64,000 bases of DNA from Vicia villosa (taxonomy: Eukaryota; Streptophyta; Magnoliopsida; Fabales; Fabaceae), in contig NC_081181.1 in NCBI RefSeq assembly GCF_029867415.1, positions 74,000,144 to 74,064,143 of the forward strand, read 5' to 3'. A program made the position numbers and the translations under genes. Of this stretch, positions 11,801 through 23,428 are shown one piece after another (position 1 is the first letter of the stretch; every line of letters begins with the position of its first letter). The notes beneath the pieces are model-generated. The model was not told where the DNA came from, made no database searches, and was given only the letters and a program-made list of their open reading frames with translations.

Positions 11801-12059
11801 AAATATTAAATATTAACGAAAATATAAAGTTACTGATAAAAATATTGAATATTAACGGAAATATAAAGTTATTATATTTTTTGCGAATCCACGAGTTATT
11901 ACATTTTTTCGAAAAATTAAAAATAATAAAAATATTTTAAAAATATACGAATTCAACGAGAAAAATTTATTGTTTTTTAACTATTCATAAAAATATTGAA
12001 TAATAAAAGAACAACTTTAATATTGGTTTAAATATTTTTGACAATAATTCGAAAACAAA

Positions 12060-12064
<5 letters not shown>
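8802..12064. other. AT-rich sequence without a recognised gene
   Basis: After the endoglucanase fragment the sequence contains a small tandem repeat (9027-9148), an ORF of 83 codons at 9902 without recognisable homology, and long AT-rich spacers. Near 11799-11880 a roughly 36-bp unit 'gataaaaatattRaatattaacg...' is repeated twice. Nothing else is supported. Confidence 0.4.
9027..9148 (+). repeat. Tandem repeat, about 46 bp, 2.6 copies
   Basis: Units begin near 9027, 9073 and 9120 and share 'ctctttgRtttRaaggctaattTgaat' followed by 'tttYattgtgaa'. The last copy is truncated. Confidence 0.75.

Positions 12065-12125
<61 letters not shown>
12064..12125. repeat. (TA)n microsatellite
   Basis: About 60 bp of uninterrupted TA dinucleotides. 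Confidence 0.95.
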
Positions 12126-12127
<2 letters not shown>

Positions 12128-12514
12128 CTGATTTAAATATTTTTTATATATTAAAAGAATTATAGGCACCGATTTATTATATTTTCTAAAAAAATCTCAT
12201 TTTATTTTTATTATATTTTTTGAACAAATGAGCGTATTAATTTTCCTTCATATCTTCATATATAGTTTTTTTACATAATTTTGATTTAACTATCCTATTT
12301 AATTTTCTATGTAAAATAAACCATTTAAAACAAATGAGTGTATCACACTGGTACCTGTGCGAATGCACGGGTATCCCGTTAATATTCAAAATATTAAAAA
12401 TTAAAGAGAACACGAAGTTACTGATCAAAATAATAATATTTTATTTTAACCCAAATTTAATATTTTATTAATACATTTTATTTTGCTCATTTCAAATGCG
12501 CGAAACCAACGGGT

Positions 12515-12544
12515 ACCTGTGCGAACGCACGGGTATCACACTAG
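12515..12544 (+). other. Helitron 3' terminal hairpin and CTAG
   Basis: ACCTGTGCG and CGCACGGGT pair around a two-base loop (one G-T wobble), followed by ATCACA and CTAG. A near-copy of the hairpin (ACCTGTGCGAATGCACGGGT) lies 162 bp upstream at 12353-12372 without the CTAG, as if an older terminus had been duplicated. Confidence 0.75.
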
Positions 12545-13145
12545 TTGAAAATGAAAAACAATTAGGGCTTGCTTCTAATGAATCTGCCTTTTCGTCATCC
12601 ACTGTTTTTCAATTCTAAATTGATGTTTAATTAAAAAATAGTCCAACTCAATTAAAACAATTTCATCTCAATCAAATTTATATCAGTCGGAGTGTCACAT
12701 CTATCTAAGTTAATGGTTTTTGACAAAATTTAATAGAAAGAACCAATGTGACTAACAACCTAAGATTTGAGAGACTTAAAACCAACATTTATTAAATAAA
12801 AGACGAAAGTGAAATCTAAAATTAAGTTAAGTGATTGAAAAGTGCATTAAGTGTTCGTAATATTATTTTTATCACTTAGTTAATTTCTTTATTTGATTCA
12901 AGGGTTGGGTGAGGTAACTTCACTCATATAGTCATATGTATTAATTGAGTTAAATTAGTATAAGTTGTAAATCAAGGATCAATTTTTACCCATATGTGTT
13001 TATGTAAATAAGTTATTAATATTTATAAATTAACTGTTTCTTAAATTTTTTTTATATGTTTATGAGTAGTTCTATTTTTAAATTTTTTTAATATATATAT
13101 ATTTTTTTTTGGAAGTGTTACTTTGTTATCTTTTTTAGTGTATCC

Positions 13146-13717
13146 TCACGTTGAAGCCAAAAACAGATGCTTATAATATGTGGATGAAATTAAAATTGTT
13201 GTATCAGCGCCAAAACAGGACAAAGATAGCATGTTTGATTTAGACTTTTGTTGATAAGAAATGTAAAGATGGTGATTCAATGATAGAGCATATGGAGATA
13301 TTTTAGAATATTGTGAATCAGTTGACAACTGTTAGCATTAATTTGGATGAGGAGTTGCAAACTTTCTTATTGTTGCCCAATTCCTTGTTTGATTACTAGA
13401 AAGTTGTTATTGTGACATTTACTTACTCAGCTCCAAATAGAAATTTAGTAATTTAAGCTGTTAAGGTAGCATGTTTGATAAAGAAGTTATAAGAAAAAGT
13501 GTGGTTCGATTTATACTACTTATTGATATGAAGTTTTAGCCATAAAGTTGCGAGGGAGAATGTAAATTAGAAATTTTCATAAATATGACAAATCTATGAG
13601 CTGCGACAAGTCAATAACTATAAAATAAGTTATGTGCTACAATTTTTGAAATGTGGGATACATAAAAAGAAATAGAAAATTCATCAAGAAAGATTATTCA
13701 AAATAAGAAGATGATTG
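13146..13717 (+). pseudogene. Ty1-copia gag relic
   Basis: Conceptual translation with several stops gives a copia Gag-like sequence: LKTDAYNMWMKLKLLYQ, then SMIEHMEIF, INLDEELQTFLLLPNS and SAPNRNLV. These are the UBN2/gag_pre features of Tnt1-like elements, in which Gag forms the virus-like particle. The frame is broken by multiple stops. It is the 5' part of an old element whose later parts resume after the solo LTR (15987) and after the Athila-like insertion (23429). Confidence 0.7.
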
Positions 13718-15981
13718 TGTTAGAACAAGATTGAGAATCTATGTTCAGAATCTGGTTTTGGTGATAACAAACATATATTTTGGTAGTAACAATTTTACTA
13801 CTAATATTTTCATTGAGTGTGCAGATACTATGCTATAAAGCCTTATACGACAGCAATCAGAAAGTAAATCACACAAGCTTCAAAGAATTAAACAGAAACA
13901 TTTAGATACATGAAGAACTCATTACAACAAGAAGACCCCGTGAGTAAATGATCAGAAGTTATGTACAAAAAGAAAGAACTCAACAATCAGTAACAGAAGA
14001 TCATAAATCAAGGCTTGACAATACAAAGAATATTAAGCTTCCTCATAAGTAGAAGCAACATCAGCGTTCATAGCAACAAAAATTTTTTAATCTATGTTCA
14101 GAAGATTCGAAGAACTGGATATGCTGCTTCAATTATAACACATGTAAGAAAGCACGTTACTCAATGTAAAGACAAAATTATGACATCTATTTTGGTCTAT
14201 ATTTTGGTAAAAGAAGATACACCACCAATAAGCAACCATCTTAGAAGAAGCAAGTTGAAGAGGACAGGCTACCAATGCCAAATATAAGATTTTCCTCGGT
14301 AATTGTTATTTTCCTGATCCAGTCTACACCAAGCATTAACTGCATGTCCAAACATGATTCAAACGGCTAGGTTTCCAACGGTAATATACCATAACTCTAT
14401 ATAAAGAACAAAACGGTTGAAAGAAAATATGACATGGTGCAAGAGTGTATGAGAGCAGGTGCGCAAGCACAAACAACATAAGAAAAATCTGCTGCATCAA
14501 TAAGAGAGGCAACATACACGAAGTGTATGATGAGAAAACAAGAATGTTGAAATATACATAAGCCTATGAAAAGAAAATCAAAAAGAGTGAAAAAGGAAAT
14601 TCTGCAAGTTCTGCAGTATGCTCCAATGAAGTTATCAGAAATCCACAAATACTTGATCAGTCCATATATTCCCCACATTGAATGACTAGAGAAACTGAAT
14701 ACATTGAGTTGCTGCTCGATAGTGTTTCATGTTTACTTATGATCATTAAATGTGTCATTAGTTGTAACAAGCTTTATGATCAGTATTCAAGAAGAAGATG
14801 AAGATCTATGTACAAGAAGCAATCAACATAAGAGTTGTTGTTCCATACCTACTTATGAAGAAGAAAATAAGATGGTCTTACAAGAAGGAATTACATTCAA
14901 GAGTTGAAGCTCTAATCACCTTACTCAAACCACAGAAGACCAAACTGAAAGAATCAAACTGATACAAAAGTTGTTGCTCTTAATCTGCTTTCAGAAGAAG
15001 ATCTTATCCAGGAGTTGAAGAAAATAAGACTGCAAGAATATGTTTCAATCCTTGTAATTAAATGTAAAACACATAGATTTGTTGCTCGTAGTGTGTTATA
15101 TCTTATGAAACTTCTGATAGTTTGTTTAGGCACCAAAAGTGACTTCTAGTCAGTGTGTCGTAAACATATGTACTTAGAATAGGAGAAAATCTACTTAACT
15201 AAGAAGCACACTTGTAATCTCTAGAAGATTGATGAACGTTATATCCTGATGGGATCACTGAACGGTTCATCATCTATGGTTAGTCACGAGCAGTTGGCTT
15301 GTGCAGGGTCAGTCACAACAGTTTGATTGTGTAGGGTTAATCACAACAGTGGGCTGTGCAAGAGTCAATGGATGTTATATTTGTGGATCAGATCACTGAA
15401 CAGTCCATTGCAGTTAGTCACGAGCAATTGGCTTGTGCAGGATTTACTAGGTTGATGAACGTTATATCTTGCTGAGATCATTGAACGCTTCATCATCTAG
15501 GGGTTAGTCACTCGCGGGTAGCTTGGGCAGGGTTAGTCACAGCAGTTGGCTGTGCAGGTTGTTAGTCACAATGGTTGATTGTGCAGTTGTAATCTGATTG
15601 GTTATAGTGGATTAAGTCCTCTGGAGAGAGGCAAAATCACCTAAGGAGGATGTACTGGAGGTAGCCTTATTCAGAAGGTGAACCAGGATAAAAATGAATG
15701 TCTCTTTTACTTTCTGTACATTTCATTTTTAACTCAGAACATCCACGCAGAAATCTTCAGAACTGTATTAAGCCAAGTCAGAAGTTCTGATAATATACAG
15801 AAGTTAAAATGAATGTATCATTGGTTATGCAACTCTATTTCAACTATGCTTCCGCAACATAAATCATAGCATATCCAAATAATGAGACACTAAAAGAAAG
15901 AAAAGATTTTAAAGAAAGGGAAATATGTTTTTGGAAGAACACAATTCAATCCCCCATTTCTTGTGTTTTTCTCCATATTCA
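13718..15981 (+). mobile_element. Sirevirus solo LTR
   Basis: It begins TGTTAGAACAAGATTGAG and ends CTCCATATTCA. It aligns with the reverse complement of the Sirevirus LTR at 29340-31093, sharing for example 'ccttatacgacagc' near the start and 'acacaattcaatcccc' near the end. Imperfect 5-bp duplications flank it (GATTG at 13713-13717, AATTG at 15982-15986). No internal domain remains. It lies inside the decayed copia element. Confidence 0.8.
15283..15590 (+). repeat. 29-bp tandem units in the Sirevirus LTR
   Basis: Units of the form GTCAC-n(4)-AGTTGGnTGTGCAGG start at 15283, 15312, about 15340, 15417, 15507, 15536 and 15565, spaced 28-29 bp within runs. Each unit has weak dyad symmetry (TCAC...GTG). 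Related units occur inverted in the other copies near 29720-29930 and 47730-47910. Confidence 0.7.
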
Positions 15982-15986
15982 AATTG

Positions 15987-18265
15987 TGGGAGGAAAATGT
16001 TAAAGATACAACTACATTGCACGTGATAGTGATATCTTTATTTCTATGATGGTAATTTCATAAACCTTGCATGTTAATATTTAACTTGGGTTATTGATTT
16101 TAGAGCACAGTATCACGTTACTCCTAGGCATGATTTCTTCTTATAATATATTGTTGGTGATTTTAGTACACTAAAAATGTGAATTCGAATTTTATGAAAT
16201 CTTTTGTGTGAAAGATGTTTCGGTTGAAATTGGTGTTTGATGTAAGCTTCAATTGAATAGTTTTATACATATTCAAGATAGTCGTCTCAATTTTATTTTG
16301 ATCAAAGCCTTGAACCTATCACACTTAATTTTATAGTGATGGCATATGTTAGATCACGAAAGAATCGCTAATGGTAGGTAGAAAAGGAGAAAAGTCCTGC
16401 AACTTTATACACGGTGCATGTAAATTTATGAAAGGAGAAAAGGAATGTGATTGAAGATGCGTCTAGTGATTCATGACATACAAGTCTTGGTCACTTGAGT
16501 GAGAAAGGACTTAACATTCTTACAAACAAAATTTTCTTGTGGTAAAAAGTACACTTCTAAAAACTTGCACTTATTTTTCTAATAAACAACATAGAAATTC
16601 CATTCATAGTTTTGGTCCTCACACAAGACTAAATATTCTAGATTTAGTTTACATATGTATTTCCATGATGGATGGAAAATAGCTTGGTTATACATCAATT
16701 TTGTTAATTTTATTAACGACCAATCTAGAAAAACATGGACTTTTGTTTGGAAATATAAAGACAAAGTACTTGGTGTCTTCAATAACTTTCATGCAAGTAT
16801 TTAAATAGAAAATGGAAAGAAGTTGAAATGTGATTGAGGAGATAATGGTTGTGAATACTAAGGCCCTTTTAAAGAGTCTTGCAAAGAAAATATTTTTAAA
16901 GATGCCTCGACATTATAGAGTTACGGAGAAAATGAATCATACCGTTAATGATAAAATTAGGTATATGTTTTCTCTTGCAAAAATCAAAATCATTTTGGGG
17001 TGAAGCAATAACAACTATATGGAATTTGATCAACATTTCTCCTTTTGTTCTAGTTGATAAGGGTTTTCCAAAAAAATTATGGAGAAGGGAAGATGTCTCT
17101 TATGGTTACTTGAGAGTGTTTATTTGTAGGAATTTCATTCATATTCTAAGAGATGAGAGGTTCAAGTTTGATAAGAAATTGAAATAGTGTTTGCGTATGT
17201 GGGTTATGATCATGGTGAATTTGGTTATAGCTTATGGGATCTAATTGGCAAGAAAATCATCAGAAATGGTGTGATATTTCTTAACAACCTTATTTTTGAA
17301 GATTTTTATAATATGGGAGGCATAAAACTAATTATAGAAGTAACAATAATATTTTTCGTAAGCCTCATAATGAAAATTTTATTGAAGAGGGATGTATATA
17401 GGTAAATGATGAAAAGATAACTAATGAACAATAACTTTATCATGTTATTATGATGGGTGTGTTAAGGAGGCCATGCATGGGTCACTAGCTAAGCCTTGGT
17501 TTAGAAGGTCTACTAGAGAGTGTTAAGTTTCTTTTATAGATAGCATTCACATAAGTGTGTGATGATCATTGATAATAGAGAGCTAAAGAACGACATTATA
17601 AATGTTGATAAATAAAATTGGTTGAAGTACATGCAAGAAGAGATGGATTTCTAGCATTCGAGTCACACATTTGAGTTGGTGAAATTTCCTAAAGGCAAAA
17701 GAGAACTCAAGAACAAATGGATATATAAGATAAAGTTTGAAGATAATAAATCACGGTCAAGATAAAAGACAAGATTTTTTTTGAAAGGATTTGATTAGAT
17801 AAAGGTATTAACTTTGAATAAATTTTCTTATTTGTGGTGAAGATAACTTCTATTTGATTTGTATTTAAATTAGCAACTAGCTCGAAACTAAAAGTTAAAC
17901 AATTTGAAGTAAATATGACTTTCTTTCATGATGATTTAGAGGAAGATATTATTATGCATAAAATCGAGGGATTTGAAGTAAAATACAAAGAAGATATTTT
18001 TTCAGATTGAAGACAATTTAGTACAAGCTCAATCCAACACGAAGACAATGGTATAAGAAGTTTGATTCTTTCATAAAAAATAAAAATGGGTATTGTAAAA
18101 CTACTACTGACCAATGTGTTTTTATGAAGAAATAATTTGATGATGATTTTGTTATTATTTTGTATATGTTAGATTACATTTGGTTATTAGTCATGACACA
18201 AATAATCAAAGTCTAAAGTGGTTCAGAGTGTGCTTATACTTTGGGAATTGTGAAATTGTGTTAGA
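15987..18265 (+). pseudogene. Ty1-copia integrase and reverse transcriptase relic
   Basis: The old copia element resumes after the solo LTR. Short open frames at 16948-17187 and 17187-17405 encode integrase C-terminal sequence (WGEAITTIWNLINISP, then FGYSLWDLIGKKIIRN, the copia 'GYRLWDP' motif). Near 17680 a piece resembles the start of the RT domain (KGKRELKNKWIYKIKF). Many stops and frameshifts remove function. The relic ends at ATGGT (18265-18269), the target site of the Athila-like insertion. Confidence 0.75.
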
Positions 18266-18270
18266 TGGTG

Positions 18271-19605
18271 TTGATGCAATAAAGCGGCAAGCAAAAGATT
18301 GGAAGTATTCCAGTTTTTATCGTATCTACAGGGATTAGTGAGAGGGAAAGAATGTCGTTCAACAGTTTTGCGTTTTTGAGCTTGGTTTGAATAGTTTAAA
18401 GAGGAAACATATGAACAAAAATTAATTACATTCTTTAGAGAGAAGAGAACTGTCTAGCAAGAATTTAATCTACTCGTCACAAACTTAAACCTATCGATCA
18501 GTTGCACTCAACATAAAATACTCATCATTATCATCATGTATCTCTCACATCTGTGTTGTTTTTAAAACACCTACGAGATGCACCATAATAAAGGTTATGT
18601 CCAATGCAAATTTGCGAGAACAACCATATTTCTTTCGTAGGAGATGTCTCGCGCAACTCACACAACACGAAGAAATTAAGCTTCGATACCCATAGTGAAT
18701 ATTAGCTCTAAATCTATGTCTAGAATCTAGAAACTAATAGATATCCATCATAAATCAAGATTTGTGAGGTATATGTCTATAACAACACAAATCCAAACAT
18801 AAATGCAAACAAATCAAGGAAGACAAAAATAATGATTTGTAAAGCATATATTATACAACACTATGATCAACAAAGATACATAGGTTTAGAGTAAGCTTAC
18901 AAACACTAGCCAACAGATAGAGAAATAAATAGAGAAGAAGAGAAATGAACCAAATATTTCATGGGTTGTCAACTTCGATTGATGATAAATCCGCTCCAGA
19001 TCATCCATATGCAAGCCAGATTGTTGTTATCTACCCTCTCTCTATAAAAATAATGAAATTGGTGGAGTTGGGAGAAAAATAACCAAAACCACACCTAAAA
19101 TGGTGTTCTAAAACCCTAAATATAAGTTTTTGCCCAAGAATATTTGCTTGGCGCCCAAAAAAATCGCTCGGCGAAGTGTTTTATTCATAAAATATAGCGC
19201 ACGAACAGGCAGGCTCGCCCTGAGATCCCCTGGCTAGATCTAGGCGTTTACAATGCTCCAGGCTCGCCCCGATCTCGCTGGGCGAAATTGACAGCAGGCA
19301 GAAAAATAATTTCTTGCTTTCACCATAACTTGAGAATCGTAACTCCGATTTACGCCCGGTCAGAAGCGTTGGAAACCTTATTAAATGCTCTATCTTGCAA
19401 TGTATAAATATCATTGCTTGAATACCTACAAAAATTGAGATAAAAACAATTAAACCCAATAATATTTACACGATAAAGCACAGTATACACTATAATATAA
19501 ACTATACAAAATATACACAAAAGTTTAGGTTTATTGACTAAAAAAATTAGGCTGATGAATGCTAATTATTAACACTCAAATTTACAACAATTAAGCACTC
19601 AACAA
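18271..19605 (-). repeat. Left (3') LTR of the Athila-like element
   Basis: The outer end is TTGATGCAATAAAGCGGCAAGC and the inner end CACTCAACAA. It contains GCTCGGCG-type words near 19146-19284. The TATA-like word (minus-strand ACTTATATTTAGG, about 19118-19130) lies just downstream of those words. It differs from the right copy by many substitutions, so the insertion is not recent. Confidence 0.75.
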
Positions 19606-20224
19606 ACTCTCTCCAACTTAAACTTGGTTGTCCTCAAACAAAAATTAATCAACCTAAGAAAAAAATGAAATTTCGAAGAAATCATGCTCAACAAGTTTTA
19701 CAAATGAAAAGAAAATGTATGGTATACAAATATCAAAAGCACACGCAAGACAATGTTTACCACTAAACTACAACGAAACAAAGAATATGAAACAAAGTCT
19801 AATGCACAAAACACGTGTCAAATATTCAAAAGCAAAACATGTTCAAGAATGAATCACACCTAACACACAAATCATCAAGGGATGAAAAACAAATATGTCG
19901 GACAAGTCACATAACAAAAATCATGCTAACATCAATTCATATTATGAATCATCTAAAAAACTCATATTGAAACTATAGAAGTAAAAATCATAAGGGCTTC
20001 AAGGGTTGTAATGCGGATTGGGTGACAAACAATTATTTTCTAGGTAAATGAAACAAAAACTTTCCTAATCAAATGAGAAATTACGTCTCACCATTTAAAG
20101 CATCCACAAATTTCATTCCTTTTTCTCTTTTCCCATTGTTACGTCAATCCATACAACTTATTAACACAACAATTATTCTATTTTTTCAAGTCTTTTCTTT
20201 GTCAATTTTCTTTTTGACTTTTTT

Positions 20225-20958
20225 CATCTTTGAGACACTTCCCAGAAGGTCACCCATCCCAATATTTCTCCAAGTCAAGCACGCTTAACTGTGGAGTTCT
20301 TATAGAACGGGCTACCGAAAAGAAGATGCATTTTATTGGTATAGGTAGTACCCATCAATCCTTATAAGCTTTCCTTCAACCATGTAGTCTCATACCTGCA
20401 CGGCCTCAGGATCCCTCTCATTCTGATATGGCGACCACTCCTTGCCATAATTGGCCTCGAGTGTTACATGCGGCGCAACCACCCCTCGCCTTCTTCGGTC
20501 TCGGGTGTTACATTCCCACCAGCTTCTGCATGGTTCGTCCTCGAACCACATCGTACTAGGAGAGGTATGGCTCTGATACCATTTGTAACACCCCGAACTG
20601 CTTTCGGGATGATTGAATGACCCCACAAACCAACACGGATCATTTCAGCATGCTTTAACCTCACTCACATGCTTTTTGAGAAACTTTCCAGAAAGTAACT
20701 CATCCAAATATTTCTCCAAGTCAAGCATGCTTAACTGTGGAGTTCTTATAGAACGGGTTACCGAAAAGAAGATTCATCTTGTTGGTATAGGTAGTACCCA
20801 TCAATCCTTATAAGCTTTCTTTCAACCATGCAGTCTCGTACCTGCATGTTCTCAAGATCCCTCTCATTCCAATGTGGCGGCCACTGCTTGCCATGAATGG
20901 CCTCGAGTGTTACATGCGGTGCAACCACCCCTCACCTTCTTTGGCCTTGGGTGTTACA
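20225..20958 (-). mobile_element. Cassandra TRIM element
   Basis: Two LTR copies flank a 71-bp internal domain holding a tRNA-iMet primer-binding site (TGGTATCAGAGC on the minus strand, 20570-20581) and a purine tract (minus-strand GCTGGTGGGAATG) beside the left LTR. The LTRs contain sequence matching plant 5S rRNA on the minus strand (AGCACGCTTAACTG and TCACCCATCC), the hallmark of Cassandra, which has no coding capacity and is thought to be mobilised in trans. The right LTR (20584-20958) is complete with TGTAACACCCC...GGGTGTTACA ends; the left LTR (about 20225-20512) lacks its outer end. It is nested inside the Athila-like element. Confidence 0.9.
20584..20958 (-). repeat. Cassandra 5' LTR with 5S-like Pol III promoter
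   Basis: This 375-bp LTR contains the 5S-like core on the minus strand (about 20715-20750), including AAGCATGCTTGACTTGG and the GTTAAGC part of the internal control region. It is still similar to 5S rRNA but has mutations, so its promoter activity is uncertain. Confidence 0.8.
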
Positions 20959-22079
20959 CATAGAAAACTACCTTTCCTTCTCCCAACCTGAATACAATAA
21001 AACATGTAATGTGAATGCTTCCAAACGTATTAGGCAAGGGTAAAAACTCAAATAACAAGTCGTGGTTATGGTTCAAGAAAAAAGTTTAGAATCCATACAA
21101 TAACTAAAATTAACATCAACATGGATTCTAACAAAGGCTCAAAGGGGTAAGAAAATTTCTCACTAACTTATAAGGTAAATTGACTATTTGGCCACGTGGT
21201 TGTCCTCAAAATCAAACAAATACCTTGATCATTTTGATGCTATCATACAAAAAAACACAAATGAGAGATTAAACATAATTCAAATGAGTAAAACAATAAT
21301 GTTGGTCTCCATGCAATTCAGTAAACAATGGAAAGGTTCCTCACATTGATTATGAACTAAAGTGATTCAAAATTGAACAAAAATTGCGAAAGAATAAAGG
21401 TATTGTAAGTTGTACAAAGCCTAAGATTCATAAATATGCTATGTTCTAGAAAAGAATTAAACACAAACCTTAGCAATGCAACTCTCTTTAAACTTTTCAC
21501 AGTACCATAACAATGTCTTGTTAAGACAATCAAACTCGGACAATCACAAAATTCGACCTCAAGCTAATAAAACCAAAACTTGAGAACAAACACAATTTAT
21601 TTCTAATAACCTAACAAAATTTAACTAAAACTAACTAAACACAAACAACATAAACCAAAAACCGTTGGGTTGCCTCCCAACCAGTGCTAGTTTCACGTCG
21701 CAAGCTCGACGCTTTTATTGTGCTTGGCTAGTAACCTCCTCGCGTCACCGATGATTTCTTCAAATTGCAAACCAAAAGCAGATGTCCTAACCAAACACTT
21801 GAACAAATGTTACAAAAAAAACAGAATTTATACAACACTTAAACAAACATTGATGGACAACACATATATACAAACATTGGAACAAATTAAAAAATAAATA
21901 AATATATGTAAAACAAACGCATAACAAGTATCTATACGCTTATATATACAAAGTAAGCATATGTATAAAATAAACAAGTTAATTTACAAATATTTATACA
22001 ATATAATCAAATATGTACAAAGCTAAAAAAATATAAAAACTATTGTAATGCAATTCAATATCAAAACAGCGTCATTTTA

Positions 22080-23423
22080 TTGACGCAGTAGAGCGGCAAG
22101 CAAAAGATTGAAAATATTATGGGTTTTATTGTATCCACAAAAATCGGTGCGAGGGTAAGAATTTCGTTCAACAATGTTCACGTTTTTGAGCTTGGTTTGA
22201 ATGGTTTAAAAGGGAAACATATGAACAAAAAATAAATGCATTCTTTAGAGAGGAGAGAATTGTCTATCATGAATTTAATCTACTCATCACAAACTTAAAC
22301 ATATTGATTAGTTGCACTCAATATACAATACTCCTCATTATCATCACATATCTCTCACATTAGTGACCATTTCTGAAACACCTACGAGATGCACCACAAC
22401 AAAGGTTATGTCTAACGCAAATTTGTGAGAACAATTGTATTACTTTCATTGGCGATGTCTCACGCAACTCAAACAACACAGAGACATTAAGCTTCGATAC
22501 CCACAATGAATATTAGCTCTAAATATATCTCTAGAATCTCGAAACTAATAGATATTCATCCTCAATCCAGATTTGTGAGGTATATGTCTATAACAACACA
22601 AATCCAAACATAAATGCAAAAAGATCAAGGAAGACACCAATAATGATTTGTAAAGCATATATTATACAACACCATGATCAATAAATATACATAGGTTCGG
22701 AGTAAGCTTACAAACATAACCCAACAAATAGAGAAATACAGAGAGAAGAAGAAAAATGAACCAAATATCTCATGGATTGTCAACTAAGATTGATGAGAAA
22801 TCCGCTCCAAATCATCCATATGCAAGATCCATTGTTGTTTTCTAGCCTTTGTCTATCAAAAGAATGAAATTAATGGAGTTGGGAGAAAAAAACCCAAAAT
22901 CATACCTAAAATTGTGTTATAAAACCCTAAATAGAAGTTTCAGCCCAAGAAAATTCTCCCGACGCCCAAAAAAATCACTCGGCGAAGTGTTTTATTCACA
23001 AAATGCAGCGCAGAAACATGCAAGCTCATTCCAAGCTCTCCTGGCGAGCTCTAGGCATTCACAATGCTCTAGGCTCACTCCGATCTCGCCGCGCGATATT
23101 AATAACAGGCAGAAAAATAATTTCTTGATTTCATCATAACTGGAGAATCGTAACTCTGATTTACGCCCGGTCAATATCGTCGTAAAGCTTATTCAATGTT
23201 CTATCTTGCAATGCATAAATATCATTGCTTGAATATCTACAAAAAAATGAGATAAAAATAATTAAACTCAATGATATTTACACGATAACACACAGTATAC
23301 ACTATAACATAAACTATACAAAATGTACACAAAAATTGAAGTTTATTGACTAAAAGCAAGTGAATTAGGTCGATGAATACTAATTATTCACGCTCAAATT
23401 CACAACAATTTAGCATTCGACAA
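22080..23423 (-). repeat. Right (5') LTR of the Athila-like element
   Basis: It aligns over its full length with 18271-19605, for example 'agcggcaagcaaaagatt', 'cacctacgagatgcacca' and 'tttacgcccggtc'. The outer end is ATTCGACAA. Confidence 0.75.
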
Positions 23424-23428
23424 ATGGT

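Larger units (their letters stand above)
6663..12544 (+). mobile_element. Candidate Helitron with captured gene fragments
   Basis: The 3' end is a Helitron-type terminus: a 9-bp-stem hairpin (12515-12534), six spacer bases and CTAG at 12541-12544, followed by T as expected for insertion between A and T. Upstream, at least four unrelated truncated genes lie head to tail on the same strand, the pattern known from gene-capturing Helitrons. No Rep/helicase ORF is present, so it would be non-autonomous. The 5' TC end was not found; the start given is simply the first recognised fragment. The link between the terminus and fragments 3.7 kb away is inference; a Pack-MULE is the main alternative. Confidence 0.45.
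18271..23423 (-). mobile_element. Athila-like non-autonomous Ty3 LTR element
   Basis: Two direct repeats of about 1.34 kb (18271-19605 and 22080-23423) bound an internal region of about 2.5 kb. The flanks carry ATGGT (18265-18269 and 23424-23428, with one extra G on the left). Minus-strand orientation is indicated by a decayed primer-binding site beside the right LTR (TGACGCTGTT on the minus strand, 22065-22074, resembling the tRNA-Asp type) and a purine-rich tract beside the left LTR. The GGTTGGGAGGCAACCC block near 21670-21685 is typical of the region after pol in Athila/Tat elements. No gag or pol frame remains. It sits exactly in the copia RNase H coding region. Confidence 0.75.

Noticed and set aside
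20464..20813. Functional 5S rRNA gene
   Set aside because: The 5S similarity is partial, mutated and bounded by LTR ends and a primer-binding site, which identifies Cassandra.
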